This document shows, one piece after another, positions 54,111 to 64,000 of a stretch of DNA of 64,000 bases. A program made the position numbers and the translations under genes. Source of the stretch: Gemmatimonadota bacterium (GTDB lineage: Bacteria > Latescibacterota > UBA2968 > GCA-2709665); NCBI GenBank assembly GCA_028873695.1, contig JAPPNU010000026.1, positions 1 to 64,000 of the forward strand, given 5' to 3'. Each line of letters opens with the position of its first letter. Positions within the stretch are counted from its first letter, which is position 1. The notes under the pieces are model-generated. The model made no database searches, was not told the DNA's origin, and worked only from the letters and a program-made list of their open reading frames with translations.

Positions 54111-54668
54111 GTGAAGGTTGTCGTGGGTCTGGGCAACCCGGGTTCCGAATACGCTCATACCCGCCACAACCTGGGCTATCGGGTGGTGGACCTGCTGGCG
54201 GAACGGTTGAAGGGGACCTGGTCGGAAAGCGCCTGGTATTTTTTTTGCCGGTTCGAGAAGCGTTCCGGCGCGTTGCTGCTGGTAAAACCCCTCACCTTCA
54301 TGAATCGCAGCGGCGTAGCGGTTGCGGACGTCCGGGACCGGTTCGACGTGGATACCGGGGACGTCCTGGTGGTGGTGGACGACGTTCACCTGGACCTGGG
54401 CCGGATCCGGTTGCGGCGAGGGGGCAGCGACGGGGGTCACAACGGCCTGGGGTCGATTATAGACTGCGTCGGATCCGCCGCCTTTCCCAGACTGCGAGTG
54501 GGTGTCGGCGCGCCGCCCGAAGGCGCCGACCGGATCGAACACGTCCTCAGCCGGTTCGAAAACGATGAAGCCGAAATCGTGGACGCGGCGGTCCGCGAAG
54601 CCGCCGCCGGCGTGAAATGCTGGATGGAATACGGTATAGACGCGGCGATGAATCGATACAATTCGTAA
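54111..54668 (+). CDS. pth: Peptidyl-tRNA hydrolase
   Basis: This 185-residue enzyme recycles peptidyl-tRNA. Family residues are present: VVGLGNPGSEYAHTRHNLGY with the catalytic His in TRHN (near residue 20), PLTFMNRSGVAV with substrate-binding Asn, and DDVHLDLGRIRLRRGGSDGGHNGL with the catalytic Asp and the GGHNG tRNA-binding loop. It starts with GTG, preceded by GGAGG at 54100-54104. The leader is derived from repeat B copy 5. Confidence 0.97.
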   Translation: MKVVVGLGNPGSEYAHTRHNLGYRVVDLLAERLKGTWSESAWYFFCRFEKRSGALLLVKPLTFMNRSGVAVADVRDRFDVDTGDVLVVVDDVHLDLGRIRLRRGGSDGGHNGLGSIIDCVGSAAFPRLRVGVGAPPEGADRIEHVLSRFENDEAEIVDAAVREAAAGVKCWMEYGIDAAMNRYNS

Positions 54669-54670
54669 AA

Positions 54671-54801
54671 GCGGGGAGACGGTAGAGGTGAGACGGCAGA
54701 AGAAGCCTTTGCCCGATATCTTATTCCTTCTCGCTTACGGCTCGATAAGTAGCCTCACAAGGCAGGTAATCTCTACCCTCTCACGTCTTACGTCTCCCCG
54801 A
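54671..54801. repeat. Repeat B copy 6 in the pth-hppA spacer (best-preserved copy)
   Basis: The left arm starts CGGGGAGACG at 54672 and the right arm ends CGTCTCCCCG at 54800, perfectly complementary over the outer 10 bp; the inner arms (GGTAGAGGTGAGACGG and CTCTACCCTCTCACGTCTTA) pair imperfectly. CTTTGCC and GGCAGG words pair further in. The hppA ribosome site GGAGG follows within 10 bp. Confidence 0.9.
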
Positions 54802-54817
54802 TTCTGGAGGTTTTTCC

Positions 54818-56828
<2,011 letters not shown>

Positions 56829-56830
<2 letters not shown>

Positions 56831-57125
56831 AAAGGAAAAAGGATAAAGGAAGAAGGATGAAGAAAGAGGAAGTCCTTGCCGATTTGTCCCTCCGTCTTGC
56901 CTGCGGCATGAGAAAAACTCCTTTACGGCATGCGGTCTGTATCCTCTCCCGCCTTCCGTCTCCCCGTTTTTAAGGAACACGCCGTAGGCAGGGAATTTGG
57001 GGAAAAGGGGTTTTTGGACTTGTTTTTGATCCTGCCTTTCGTTTTTGGCTGATAGCTGCCTTTGAGATGTGCTGCTTTTCTTTGTGCCTTTGTGCCTTCG
57101 TGTCTTTGTGTGAGCTGATTTTCGT
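56829..57125. repeat. Repeat island F-B-A-C between hppA and rpsF
   Basis: F tract (56829-56868), B copy 7 without its left arm (56860-56972; CTTGCCTGCGGCATGAGAAA variant), A copy 3 (56971-57060; GGAACACGCCGTAGGCAGGG) and a partial C (57070-57125, GCCTTCGTGTCTTTGTGTGA) follow each other. The last 99 bp before rpsF hold the leader hairpin described separately. Confidence 0.85.
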
Positions 57126-57165
57126 CTTTTCTGCCATTCGTTAGTCGCTGTTTCCCATTCATCGC

Positions 57166-57200
57166 CCCGCTCGTGAGCGCCCGGTCGGGCTGCTCGCGGG
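57166..57200 (+). promoter_or_regulatory. rpsF leader hairpin, candidate S6:S18 autoregulatory site
   Basis: CCCGC/GCGGG, GAGC/GCTC and GCCC/GGGC stack into a 13-bp stem with a GGTC tetraloop, a four-base bulge (TCGT) on the 5' side and a single T on the 3' side. It ends 12 bases before the GGGGGAGG ribosome site of rpsF. Known rpsF leaders in other phyla bind the S6:S18 complex; identity with that motif is unproven. Confidence 0.45.
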
Positions 57201-57224
57201 CCAATTGTCCAAGGGGGAGGATTC

Positions 57225-57620
57225 ATGTCCAAACGTTACGAACTCACGCTCATTGTCAACCCGCAGGCGGCCGACGGCGCGGTGGACGATCTCGTCGCGC
57301 GTTTCGATCGCCTCGTTTCCGATGGCGGCGGCCGCTCGGTGGAGGTCAACCGCCTGGGGGCGCGCAAGCTCGCGTACGATATCGGCAGACAGAATCGCGG
57401 CGACTATACGTTCATCCGGTTCGCGGCGCCGCCGGAGGCCCTGCCCGAAATCGACCGCGCATTCAAGCTGGAGGAGTCGGTACTGCGGCACATGGTGGTA
57501 CTGGACGAAAGCCCGGTGGAGGAAGAACCGGAAGAGGTGGAGGAGGACGGGGCGGATGATAACGAAGCCGAAGACGGAGCGAAGGCCGCAGGCGGCGACC
57601 GGAACGAGGAGGCATCATGA
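57225..57620 (+). CDS. rpsF: 30S ribosomal protein bS6
   Basis: This 131-residue protein of the 30S platform binds S18. The S6 fold spans residues 1-95 ([53 protein letters not shown]). A long acidic tail ([19 protein letters not shown]) follows, as in E. coli where glutamates are added after translation; here they are encoded. GGGGGAGG precedes the start. Its stop overlaps the rpsR start as ATGA. Confidence 0.97.
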   Translation: MSKRYELTLIVNPQAADGAVDDLVARFDRLVSDGGGRSVEVNRLGARKLAYDIGRQNRGDYTFIRFAAPPEALPEIDRAFKLEESVLRHMVVLDESPVEEEPEEVEEDGADDNEAEDGAKAAGGDRNEEAS

Positions 57621-57841
57621 ACCGGCCAAGCGTTAAGGTATGCAGGTTTTGCGAAGACAAGGCGTTGACGATCGACTATAAGGACGTGCGGCTGCTGCAG
57701 CGGTTCGTCACGGACCGCGGAAAGATCATTCCCCGGCGTGTATCGGGGACGTGCGCCCGCCACCAGCGCACCCTCACCCGGCACCTGAAACGCACCCGCC
57801 AGATCGCGCTGTTGCCTTTTGCAACAGACAGCATGTCGTAA
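57617..57841 (+). CDS. rpsR: 30S ribosomal protein bS18
   Basis: This 74-residue partner of S6 has the family pattern [40 protein letters not shown] and [20 protein letters not shown]. Two Cys at CRFC plus a third at GTCA resemble zinc-binding C+ paralogues. It overlaps rpsF by 4 bp. No ssb gene lies between the two and none between rpsR and rplI. Confidence 0.97.
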   Translation: MNRPSVKVCRFCEDKALTIDYKDVRLLQRFVTDRGKIIPRRVSGTCARHQRTLTRHLKRTRQIALLPFATDSMS

Positions 57842-58216
57842 GGGCGGGTAATCTCTACCCTCTCCCGTCACCGCTTCCGAGGAGACCGCTGGGCGAGTTC
57901 TCGCTATCAGAGAGGCATTCAGATATCGAACGCGAAGCCTCTCGCGAGCACTGCCGGAGCAGGGCGCGTTGTTCCGTCCCGCTCCGAATTACGGCATCCT
58001 CCAGGGCTGGCAGGCCGGAGGATCCAGTGCCTCCTGTAGGGTGATTCGCGCCATGCATAAGGCAGGCCCCGCGCCCAGCGGCGACTTTTGGTTCCTTTTG
58101 GTCGCTTCAAAAGGAACACGCCGTAGGCAGGGAATTTGGGGAGATGTGGATTTTGATTCTGACTCTTGTTTTTTGCATTTAGCTGACAGCTGACGGCCGA
58201 TAGCTGATAGCTTTTT
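57842..58216. repeat. Composite repeat island B(partial)-E-A between rpsR and rplI
   Basis: A B right-arm fragment (57842-57872) directly after the rpsR stop is followed by E copy 3 (57896-58090; GGAGCAGGGCGCGTTGTTCC and TAAGGCAGGCCCCGCGCCCA) and A copy 4 (58087-58216; CTTTTGGTCGCTTCAAAAGG, GGAACACGCCGTAGGCAGGG, end AGCTGATAGC). The rplI ribosome site follows 10 bases later. Confidence 0.88.
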
Positions 58217-58237
58217 CTCTGTACGAAAGGAATCCCC

Positions 58238-58681
58238 ATGAAAATCATCCTTACGGAAACTCTGGAAAACCTTGGCGACGCCGGGTCGGTCGTTGACGTG
58301 AAGGACGGGTACGCCAGGAACTACCTCATCCCGAGGAATCTGGCCCTCGTAGCGACCACGGGCAATATGAAGGTGTACGAGGCGCTCAAGCGCCAGAAAG
58401 AAGCCCGGGACAACCGCGCCCAGCGCGAAGCCTTGGCGCTGTCGAAGAAGATTGCAAAAGCATCCTGCACCATTCCGGTGGCCGTGGGCAAGGAAGACCA
58501 GATCTTCGGCTCCGTCACCGCGCAGCACGTTTCGGAGCACCTCGCCGAGCAGGGCTTCGAAATCGACCGGCGCTGGATCGAGCTTGAGGAACCCATCCGC
58601 GCGCTCGGCGTCTACGACGTCTCCATCCGGCTTCACGCGGACGTCAACGCCACCGTCAAAGTCTGGGTGGTGAAGGAATAG
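58238..58681 (+). CDS. rplI: 50S ribosomal protein bL9
   Basis: This 147-residue protein binds 23S rRNA near the L1 stalk. The N-terminal domain has MKIILTETLENLGDAGSVV and VKDGYARNYLIPRNLAL; a long central helix (ALKRQKEARDNRAQREALAL) links it to the C-terminal domain (GSVTAQHVSEHLAEQGFEID; GVYDVSIRLHADV). AAAGGAA lies 6 bases before the ATG. It is separated from rpsR by a 396-bp repeat island, unusual for this operon. Confidence 0.97.
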   Translation: MKIILTETLENLGDAGSVVDVKDGYARNYLIPRNLALVATTGNMKVYEALKRQKEARDNRAQREALALSKKIAKASCTIPVAVGKEDQIFGSVTAQHVSEHLAEQGFEIDRRWIELEEPIRALGVYDVSIRLHADVNATVKVWVVKE

Positions 58682-58690
58682 CTCAGCAAG

Positions 58691-59190
58691 AGGCGGTGAG
58701 AGGGTAGAGGGTAGACGGGAGAAGATAACCTTGCCAGGTATGTCTTCCTCCTTGCCTTCGGCACGAGAAGAATCCTCACAAGGCGGGTCATCTCTCCCCT
58801 CTTCCGTCTCACGTCTACCCGCGTTTAACCTCTTTCTTTCACCCCCGTGAACGAATCGTTCCATCCTTCCCGCTATCTCGCTTCCCGATGCCTCACGCCA
58901 TGAATCTCCCTGATGGCTGAGGCATCGTCCGTGCCCGTTCCGGCGTCTCCATCCTGATTTCTTTCCCTTTCGCCTTCCGCAAGCCGTTCCTTCGCAGGTT
59001 CACGCGAGCTCAGCGTAGGTCCCATCCGGTTGCCTCGTCCCTCGCTCCCGCTGCCGCCGTGCATCCTGTAGATCCGCAGCCAACCATTGGTTTGGCGCTG
59101 GCATGCATATTGCAGTCCTTGCCGCCGATTGAGGTCTCGTCGCCGCAAGGCGGATTTACAGGAACGGTGTGATTCACAGGGAGATTGGCG
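58691..59190. repeat. Repeat B copy 8 and unassigned leader of the giant secreted protein gene
   Basis: B copy 8 lies at 58691-58823 (AGAGGGTAGAGGGTAGACGG left arm; TTGCCTTCGGCACGAGAAG; TCACAAGGCGGG; TCTACCCGCG end). From 58824 to 59190 no repeat or convincing gene is visible. Two overlapping minus-strand frames run through part of it but show no family features. Confidence 0.7.
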
Positions 59191-62100
59191 ATGCATTTTC
59201 GCAGGTTTATGGGTCCGGTTCTGGCAATCCAGATCGTTGCAACATTCGTCCGCGTCGCCTGGCCGCAGGAAGTCGCGGACACGAAGGGTATCGCAATTCG
59301 CGTCGATAAACCTGCAGCCGGCGCCTGGGCCGGAATCAACGACGCGATTGAAATTCGCATCCTGACGTTCGATGGCATACTCGACGGCGGTTTCCGCGTG
59401 TCGGTGGTTGACGAACCGCTGGACGATGACGACGTCGGCGCCGTCGCCGGCGGGACCGCCGCGGGGGACGGCTTTGTCTATTTCAATATATATGTACCCG
59501 TCCCTGACAATCCCCCGGTCGGAGTCGAATTCGGCGACGGTGAGGCTTCAGGCGTCGATACGTTCAGGGTTTCCATTACCGTCTCCCCTCAGGCGACGGC
59601 ATTTCAGTCGAAAAACAGCCATGCGGTGAAAGTCGTGGTCGACCTCGACGCGGCTTCCTCCGGGAACGAATTGAACAATCTGATGACGAACAGGAAAATC
59701 ACGCCCGCGTCCTCGGGTTTCGGCGCAAGCAGGGTCGGTGACGGGGTAGGGTTCGGTATCGATGCCAATCGCCCCGTCCACGAGGGCGTCTTCAGGTCCT
59801 TCTCCATTGCAACGGACGACCTGAACGTCGATACCACGGCGGCGGGCCTGATCGAGCGCGTGAGGATCGGAATCGGGGACGAAATCACAGTCCGGCTCGG
59901 ACTCAATACCGGCAATGTGATCAATGCGGGAGCGTACGGGGTCCGGGTCGGAATTGTGGAGGAAGACTCGGCGTTTTCCACGGCGCCGGTTTCCTTTGAG
60001 TTTCTCGGAGACAGGCTATTCAGCGTGAACCTGCGGGAATCGAAGCAACTTGAGGAGGGCGATTATTCGGACAACCGGCGGGTGCGGGTCGAAGCCTTTC
60101 TCGTGGATGCCGCAGGCAACCTGGGCGGGGTCACGATGGATGCTCAGGCGGCTTCGGCCGTCAGCGCCGGCCACGGACTTCCCGACGTATTCGATCCCGA
60201 CGGCGTCGAGTGGATCGTGGATGCGACCTCGCCTGTGATCACGATCGTCCATCCGCATCCGGACAGCATGGAAGGCCGGATTTCGGCGGCCGTCACACAG
60301 ACGCTTTCGGATTATTTGCATCTGCCTGAGGAAGCGCGGCGTGTTCAAACCAACCGCAGGTTGAACCCGCTTGAGTTTAAGCTCAGCGAAGTGCCGGACT
60401 CGATCAGGATCTCGCATGGCGACAGCACGTACGGAATCGGCAGCGGCGCTATCGATGACCCTGGCACGGCTGACGTGGACGAAGATATGGCGCCCACGGG
60501 CGGCGATTCCACGGCGACGCTCGGTCTGCCGTGGAATTACGACGTCGCGGGCGGTGTACGGAAGGACTTGAAAATCGAGGTCTGGGACAGCCTCGGGAAC
60601 TCGTCCTCAATCGAACTGAAGGGCATCTGGTACGATGAAAAAGCGCCAGTGATCGGCGATCTGTTCCCCTCCGCCGCCGCCGCGCCCAGGGACGCGGACA
60701 ACAACAACGAACCCACCATCAATCTGGCCACCCGGGATCCGGTCTTCACCATCGACGAGGAGCTGGATTCGCTGTCCGTCCGCTACGTCGAGCACGGCAG
60801 AGGCGCCACGGCAATAGAACAGGGTTTCGGCAGAGGCAATCCCCGCCTGAAGACCATCGGCGAACTCGTAAACTGGCCGGTACGCAAACCGGGTTTTATC
60901 GAACGAAACCGGTACGATTTACAGATCCTGGCGTTCGACCTCGCCGGCAACGCCAGCGTGACCGGCGGCGGTACGCTTACCTTTACCAGGGGTTTCCTCA
61001 ACCCGAGCGCTGATGTATTCAAGGTCGCCGCCGCGCCGAATCAGGCGGATTCGGTGGTTGCCGGCCAGCAATTCTCCGTGCGGATCACCGCGCTGGACAC
61101 AATGTTGACCCGCATCGAGGAGACCGACGTTCACGCGGTGACCTATCAACGGGTCGCGGAGTTGGCAGTGATCGTTTCAGGAGACCAGGCCGGCGCGCTT
61201 GCCGGCTTGAGTTTCAGCGGGCCCGGCGTATCCGATGCGCCGGACTTTCCCCTTCCTCCCGAGTTGGTGGCGGCCGGTATGGCGGCCAAAGCCGCGGTTC
61301 TGGACGGCGACGGATGGAACGCGGGTCAACGCGACGTCAGGTTCCGATCGACGTCGCCGCTCAGAGACGTCGCCGTCATGGCCGTTGAGCGTTTCGCCGA
61401 CCCAGTCACCGGCGGCCGGTACCCGCGGGTCGTCGGTCAGCTCGATGGTGCGGTGGACGTTGGCGTATCCGAGTTTTCCCGGTTCACCGTAACGGCGATC
61501 GAAAACGGGGTGTCTTCCGGCAGCGTCGCCGGCGCGTTTACGGTCCGGGTGGTTCCAACCGACAAGTTCGGCAACCCGAGCATGAAGATCGATCCAACGC
61601 CCGATTCCGGGAGTTATGAATCAGTGGCCGTAGCGTTCGCATCCAGCAACGGCGCGGTCACTGTGCCCTTCGGCCGGCAGGAAGTAGCGCCGGGCGGCAC
61701 GGAATTCGGGGCCGTGGCAGCCAACCCCGACGGGAGCGCCAGGGTCTCGGTATGGACGATCAGGGAAGACTTCATAACCGACACGGACGACGACTTCGCA
61801 ACCGCCGACGGAACCGATCCGGACGATACCACCGGCGCCCTCCGGGGCAGCGTGGAGGTCACGTTAACGCCTGAAGGCGGACCCGGAACGGTTCCGGGCG
61901 CCCCGGCTGCGCCTGCCAGCATCGAGGTCGTGGACTATCTGGGCGCCGACGGACAGGGCGACCATGGCGGGCAGGTAATCGTCAGCTTCCCGAAACCGGC
62001 GCGGCACGTTGGCGTCATCCACTATCTGATCGAACGGGAAATTGAAACGACGCTGGAAGGACATGATGAAGACGGCAACGAAGTCCACAGTGACGAACCC

Positions 62101-63879
62101 ATGAAGAAGTGGATGCACTGGGCGGCCGTCGGCCCGGGTTCCGGCAGCGGCGACGCGGCGGCCGACTCCAGCGGGAACGTTCGGCGCGCCGTGATTCCCG
62201 CGCTGGATAACACGGCCACCAACTGGGGCGTGAGGTCCGTGGGGAGCGCCGGTGGATCCGCGGTGGCCCCGCACGGCATACGCGTATTCTCGAGGGAGAG
62301 CGTACGCCATGCGCTGCGACTGTTGGGCCTGCCACACGAGACGGTCCTGACGGACGCGGAACTGATGGATCGGCTCAACGCGCCGGGAGAATCCGCCGAG
62401 TCGGTCATGGGAGATCGAAAGGACCTGGTCTTCGTTCCCGTCAATCCCGGAGTGGGGGCGCGAGCGGGCAGCGCGTCGGTTCCGGTGAATATCCGTTCGG
62501 CGACCGGGGGCGGTCTGTTGGTCTCCGCCCGCACGGTCACGGAGGCGCCTGTTGGCGCCGTCGACAATATTGCGCCCGACGCGGTTACCGATGCCACGGG
62601 CGAAGGCGCCGGCGGCGTGGTGCTGCGGTGGACGGGTTCGGGCGATGACCGGATTGTGCACGCCATACCGTTTCGCGGCTTCAACGTCCCGATCCCGGGC
62701 GTGAGGGGCTACCGGGTGATGCGCGGCGCCACCGCCGGCGACCTGGAGGAAATCGCCGCGCTGCCTCCGGGCTCCACGGAGTTCACTGACGAGCGCCCTC
62801 CGGACGGCATCAGCCCGCTGGTCTACCGGATCGACGCGTTCGACGACAACAACGACACGCCGGGCCAGTTGATCACGATCCAGTACCGCTCTGCGCGTGC
62901 GAGATTCGCGGACGCGAACGGCGATCCCGTCTATCTGGTGGTGTTGCCGCCTGCCGGTGACCTGGAAATGAACTTCGAAGACTTTATCGCGTTCGCGGCC
63001 GCCTTCGGCAGCCGGAAGGGCGATGGAAACTACAACGTTCAGGCCGACGTGAACGACGACGGGGCGGTGGACTTTTCCGACTTCGTTACAGCGGCCGCGA
63101 CGTTCGGCCGCGTGGCAGTGGCGTCCGCCGCCGGCAAGCCGTCGGTTTCGCCGCGGCGTCGTGGCATGAACGCCGATGCGGTGATGACGCTCGAACTGTC
63201 GGAGGAGAAGGTGCGGGTGGGCGAGACGATTTCGGTGAAGGTCTCCATGGACAATGTCAGTGCGTTGAACGGCTACGGTCTGGAACTGGTTTATGACGCG
63301 GATAAGTTCGAGTTTGTCAGCGTCGTTCCCGCCAAAGACGATCTGTTGAAGTCCGGGGGCGGTGAGACGCCGCTGTTCGGGAACTGGCCTGAAGCGGGCC
63401 GGATCCCGGTGGTGAACGCGATAATCGAGTCGGGATCGGTAAGCGGCGGGGGCGCCCTGGTGGTCTTCACGTTCAAGGTTTTGAGGGGGTTCGAAGAAAT
63501 CGCCCGCTTCGAAATCGCGCGGGGCGTGGTGTTCGACGCGGAACAACTGAGGAACACGGCGGTGTCGCTGGGCGCATTGGACGTCCGAGGCACGCCGACC
63601 GAGTTCGCGCTGCACCAGAACTATCCGAACCCGTTCAACCCGAGAACCAGCATCCGGTACGACCTCGCCGAAGGCGGGGACGTCCTCCTCCGGATCTACA
63701 ATCTGCTCGGACAGGAGGTGCGTACGCTGGTGCGAGAGCGCCAGCGGGCCGGCCGGTACACCGCGCAGTGGAGTGGAAACGACAACCGGGGCGTACCCGT
63801 TTCCAGCGGCGTCTACTTCTATCAGGTCACCGTCACCGGCGGGTACCAGGATGCCCGTCGACTGATCCTGATCCGGTGA
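59191..63879 (+). CDS. Giant secreted protein with FN3-, dockerin- and cohesin-like parts and T9SS sorting domain
   Basis: This 1562-residue protein has a leader of about 30 residues (FMGPVLAIQIVATFV) with likely cleavage before EVADTKG. Residues 30-1120 contain many beta-rich segments with D-x-D-x-D acidic loops, probably Ig/FN3-like modules of unknown function. FN3-like sequence lies at about 1128-1230 (PDAVTDATGEGAGGVVLRWT; YRIDAFDDN). Dockerin-type EF-hand pairs follow at 1240-1310 (DANGDPVYLV; DVNDDGAVDFSDFVTAA). A cohesin-like domain spans 1329-1466 (VGETISVKVSMDNVSALNGY). The Por-type sorting domain closes the protein (NYPNPFNPRTSIRYDL; LLGQEVRTLV; GVYFYQVTVTGG). It is likely displayed on the surface by type IX secretion. 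The start at ATG 59191 has GGGAG 7 bases upstream. Confidence 0.85.
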   Translation: MHFRRFMGPVLAIQIVATFVRVAWPQEVADTKGIAIRVDKPAAGAWAGINDAIEIRILTFDGILDGGFRVSVVDEPLDDDDVGAVAGGTAAGDGFVYFNIYVPVPDNPPVGVEFGDGEASGVDTFRVSITVSPQATAFQSKNSHAVKVVVDLDAASSGNELNNLMTNRKITPASSGFGASRVGDGVGFGIDANRPVHEGVFRSFSIATDDLNVDTTAAGLIERVRIGIGDEITVRLGLNTGNVINAGAYGVRVGIVEEDSAFSTAPVSFEFLGDRLFSVNLRESKQLEEGDYSDNRRVRVEAFLVDAAGNLGGVTMDAQAASAVSAGHGLPDVFDPDGVEWIVDATSPVITIVHPHPDSMEGRISAAVTQTLSDYLHLPEEARRVQTNRRLNPLEFKLSEVPDSIRISHGDSTYGIGSGAIDDPGTADVDEDMAPTGGDSTATLGLPWNYDVAGGVRKDLKIEVWDSLGNSSSIELKGIWYDEKAPVIGDLFPSAAAAPRDADNNNEPTINLATRDPVFTIDEELDSLSVRYVEHGRGATAIEQGFGRGNPRLKTIGELVNWPVRKPGFIERNRYDLQILAFDLAGNASVTGGGTLTFTRGFLNPSADVFKVAAAPNQADSVVAGQQFSVRITALDTMLTRIEETDVHAVTYQRVAELAVIVSGDQAGALAGLSFSGPGVSDAPDFPLPPELVAAGMAAKAAVLDGDGWNAGQRDVRFRSTSPLRDVAVMAVERFADPVTGGRYPRVVGQLDGAVDVGVSEFSRFTVTAIENGVSSGSVAGAFTVRVVPTDKFGNPSMKIDPTPDSGSYESVAVAFASSNGAVTVPFGRQEVAPGGTEFGAVAANPDGSARVSVWTIREDFITDTDDDFATADGTDPDDTTGALRGSVEVTLTPEGGPGTVPGAPAAPASIEVVDYLGADGQGDHGGQVIVSFPKPARHVGVIHYLIEREIETTLEGHDEDGNEVHSDEPMKKWMHWAAVGPGSGSGDAAADSSGNVRRAVIPALDNTATNWGVRSVGSAGGSAVAPHGIRVFSRESVRHALRLLGLPHETVLTDAELMDRLNAPGESAESVMGDRKDLVFVPVNPGVGARAGSASVPVNIRSATGGGLLVSARTVTEAPVGAVDNIAPDAVTDATGEGAGGVVLRWTGSGDDRIVHAIPFRGFNVPIPGVRGYRVMRGATAGDLEEIAALPPGSTEFTDERPPDGISPLVYRIDAFDDNNDTPGQLITIQYRSARARFADANGDPVYLVVLPPAGDLEMNFEDFIAFAAAFGSRKGDGNYNVQADVNDDGAVDFSDFVTAAATFGRVAVASAAGKPSVSPRRRGMNADAVMTLELSEEKVRVGETISVKVSMDNVSALNGYGLELVYDADKFEFVSVVPAKDDLLKSGGGETPLFGNWPEAGRIPVVNAIIESGSVSGGGALVVFTFKVLRGFEEIARFEIARGVVFDAEQLRNTAVSLGALDVRGTPTEFALHQNYPNPFNPRTSIRYDLAEGGDVLLRIYNLLGQEVRTLVRERQRAGRYTAQWSGNDNRGVPVSSGVYFYQVTVTGGYQDARRLILIR

Positions 63880-63887
63880 TCGCAAAA

Positions 63888-64000
63888 AGGCGGGTAGACG
63901 GGAGAGGTGAGACGTGAGAAGAAGCCCTTGCCAACATGCTCCTCCGACTTGCCTGCGGCATGACAAGAAACGCTTTACGGCATGCGATCTCTTCCCTCTC
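63888..64000. repeat. Repeat B copy 9 (cut by window end)
   Basis: GCGGGTAGACGGGAGAGGTG forms the left arm, then CTTGCCAACATGCTCC, CTTGCCTGCGGCATGACAAG, TTTACGGCATGCG and the start of the right arm. It begins 9 bp behind the stop of the giant secreted protein. Its core resembles copy 7 (GCGGCATGA variant) more than the others. Confidence 0.85.

Noticed and set aside
54671..54801. Repeat B as an ordinary intrinsic terminator
   Set aside because: The arms are long and imperfect, the loop is about 70 nt and no T-run follows; the downstream gene starts within 20 bp.
58873..59378. Small minus-strand frames in the leader of the giant secreted protein
   Set aside because: No family similarity, no clear ribosome site and overlap with the start of the secreted protein. 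A small hypothetical gene cannot be excluded.
61864..63966. Minus-strand open frame of 700 codons opposite the sorting-domain protein
   Set aside because: It is Arg/His/Gln-rich antisense translation. The plus strand carries dockerin, cohesin and sorting motifs and a ribosome site.

Overview
The window is high-GC bacterial DNA without rRNA, phage or transposase genes. The last large gene encodes a secreted protein ending in a type IX secretion (Por) sorting domain of the NYPNPFNP type. A PhyH dioxygenase, long TPR proteins, a VapC45/DUF433 pair and many dispersed intergenic repeats are also present. Together these point to a Gram-negative, probably uncultured FCB-superphylum bacterium, plausibly Latescibacterota or a relative. 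This placement is inference; no 16S gene is present.

Layout: 0.2-1.5 kb, a tandem pair of small heat-shock proteins behind a near-consensus sigma-54 promoter with upstream repeated sites. 1.8-2.8 kb, an Rpn/YhgA-like nuclease-transposase family protein. 3-8.3 kb, a membrane-TPR protein, a GT4 glycosyltransferase and a two-domain methyltransferase. 8.4-14.5 kb, an AddAB-like helicase-nuclease pair. 14.8-33.3 kb, almost entirely minus strand: surface-glycan genes (GT39-like and YfhO-like membrane proteins, PhyH, flippase, GT2, C-methyltransferase, epimerase, nucleotide-sugar dehydrogenase, GT4, HldE-like nucleotidyltransferase) running out of a his block (hisG-hisD-hisC-hisB). 34-38.5 kb, plus strand: phosphodiesterase, uvrC, MGMT and xerD. 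39-42.6 kb, GHMP sugar kinase, GT2 and a membrane glycosyltransferase-like protein, closed by a terminator. 43-51.6 kb, minus strand: VapC45-like toxin with DUF433 antitoxin, an HtrA protease, a sigma-54 activator and a 1233-residue periplasmic TPR protein. 52-58.7 kb, a core run: ispE, tRNA-Gln, rplY, pth, a predicted Na+-type pyrophosphatase, rpsF, rpsR and rplI. 59-64 kb, a 1562-residue secreted protein with dockerin-like, cohesin-like and sorting domains.

The most unusual property is what lies between the genes. Most spacers above about 250 bp are mosaics of a few recurring elements, called here A, B, C, D, E, F and G. B is a long imperfect stem-loop element with nine substantial copies. 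E (about 195 bp, three copies) is always followed by B and/or A. F/G is a purine-rich GGAAGAAGG tract followed by a conserved block of about 90 bp. The elements often end just upstream of ribosome binding sites of core genes (ispE, pth, hppA, rplI, the GHMP kinase), so they must be transcribed in the leaders of these genes. They carry no ORF and look like non-autonomous mobile or structured-RNA elements.

Starts were moved from the longest ORF to the best-supported start where the family N-terminus or a Shine-Dalgarno sequence required it (hsp20-2, phyH, yfhO, hldE, hisC, hisG, uvrC, xerD, GHMP kinase, GT2, ispE, rplY). No database search was possible; family names rest on motifs read directly from the translations.
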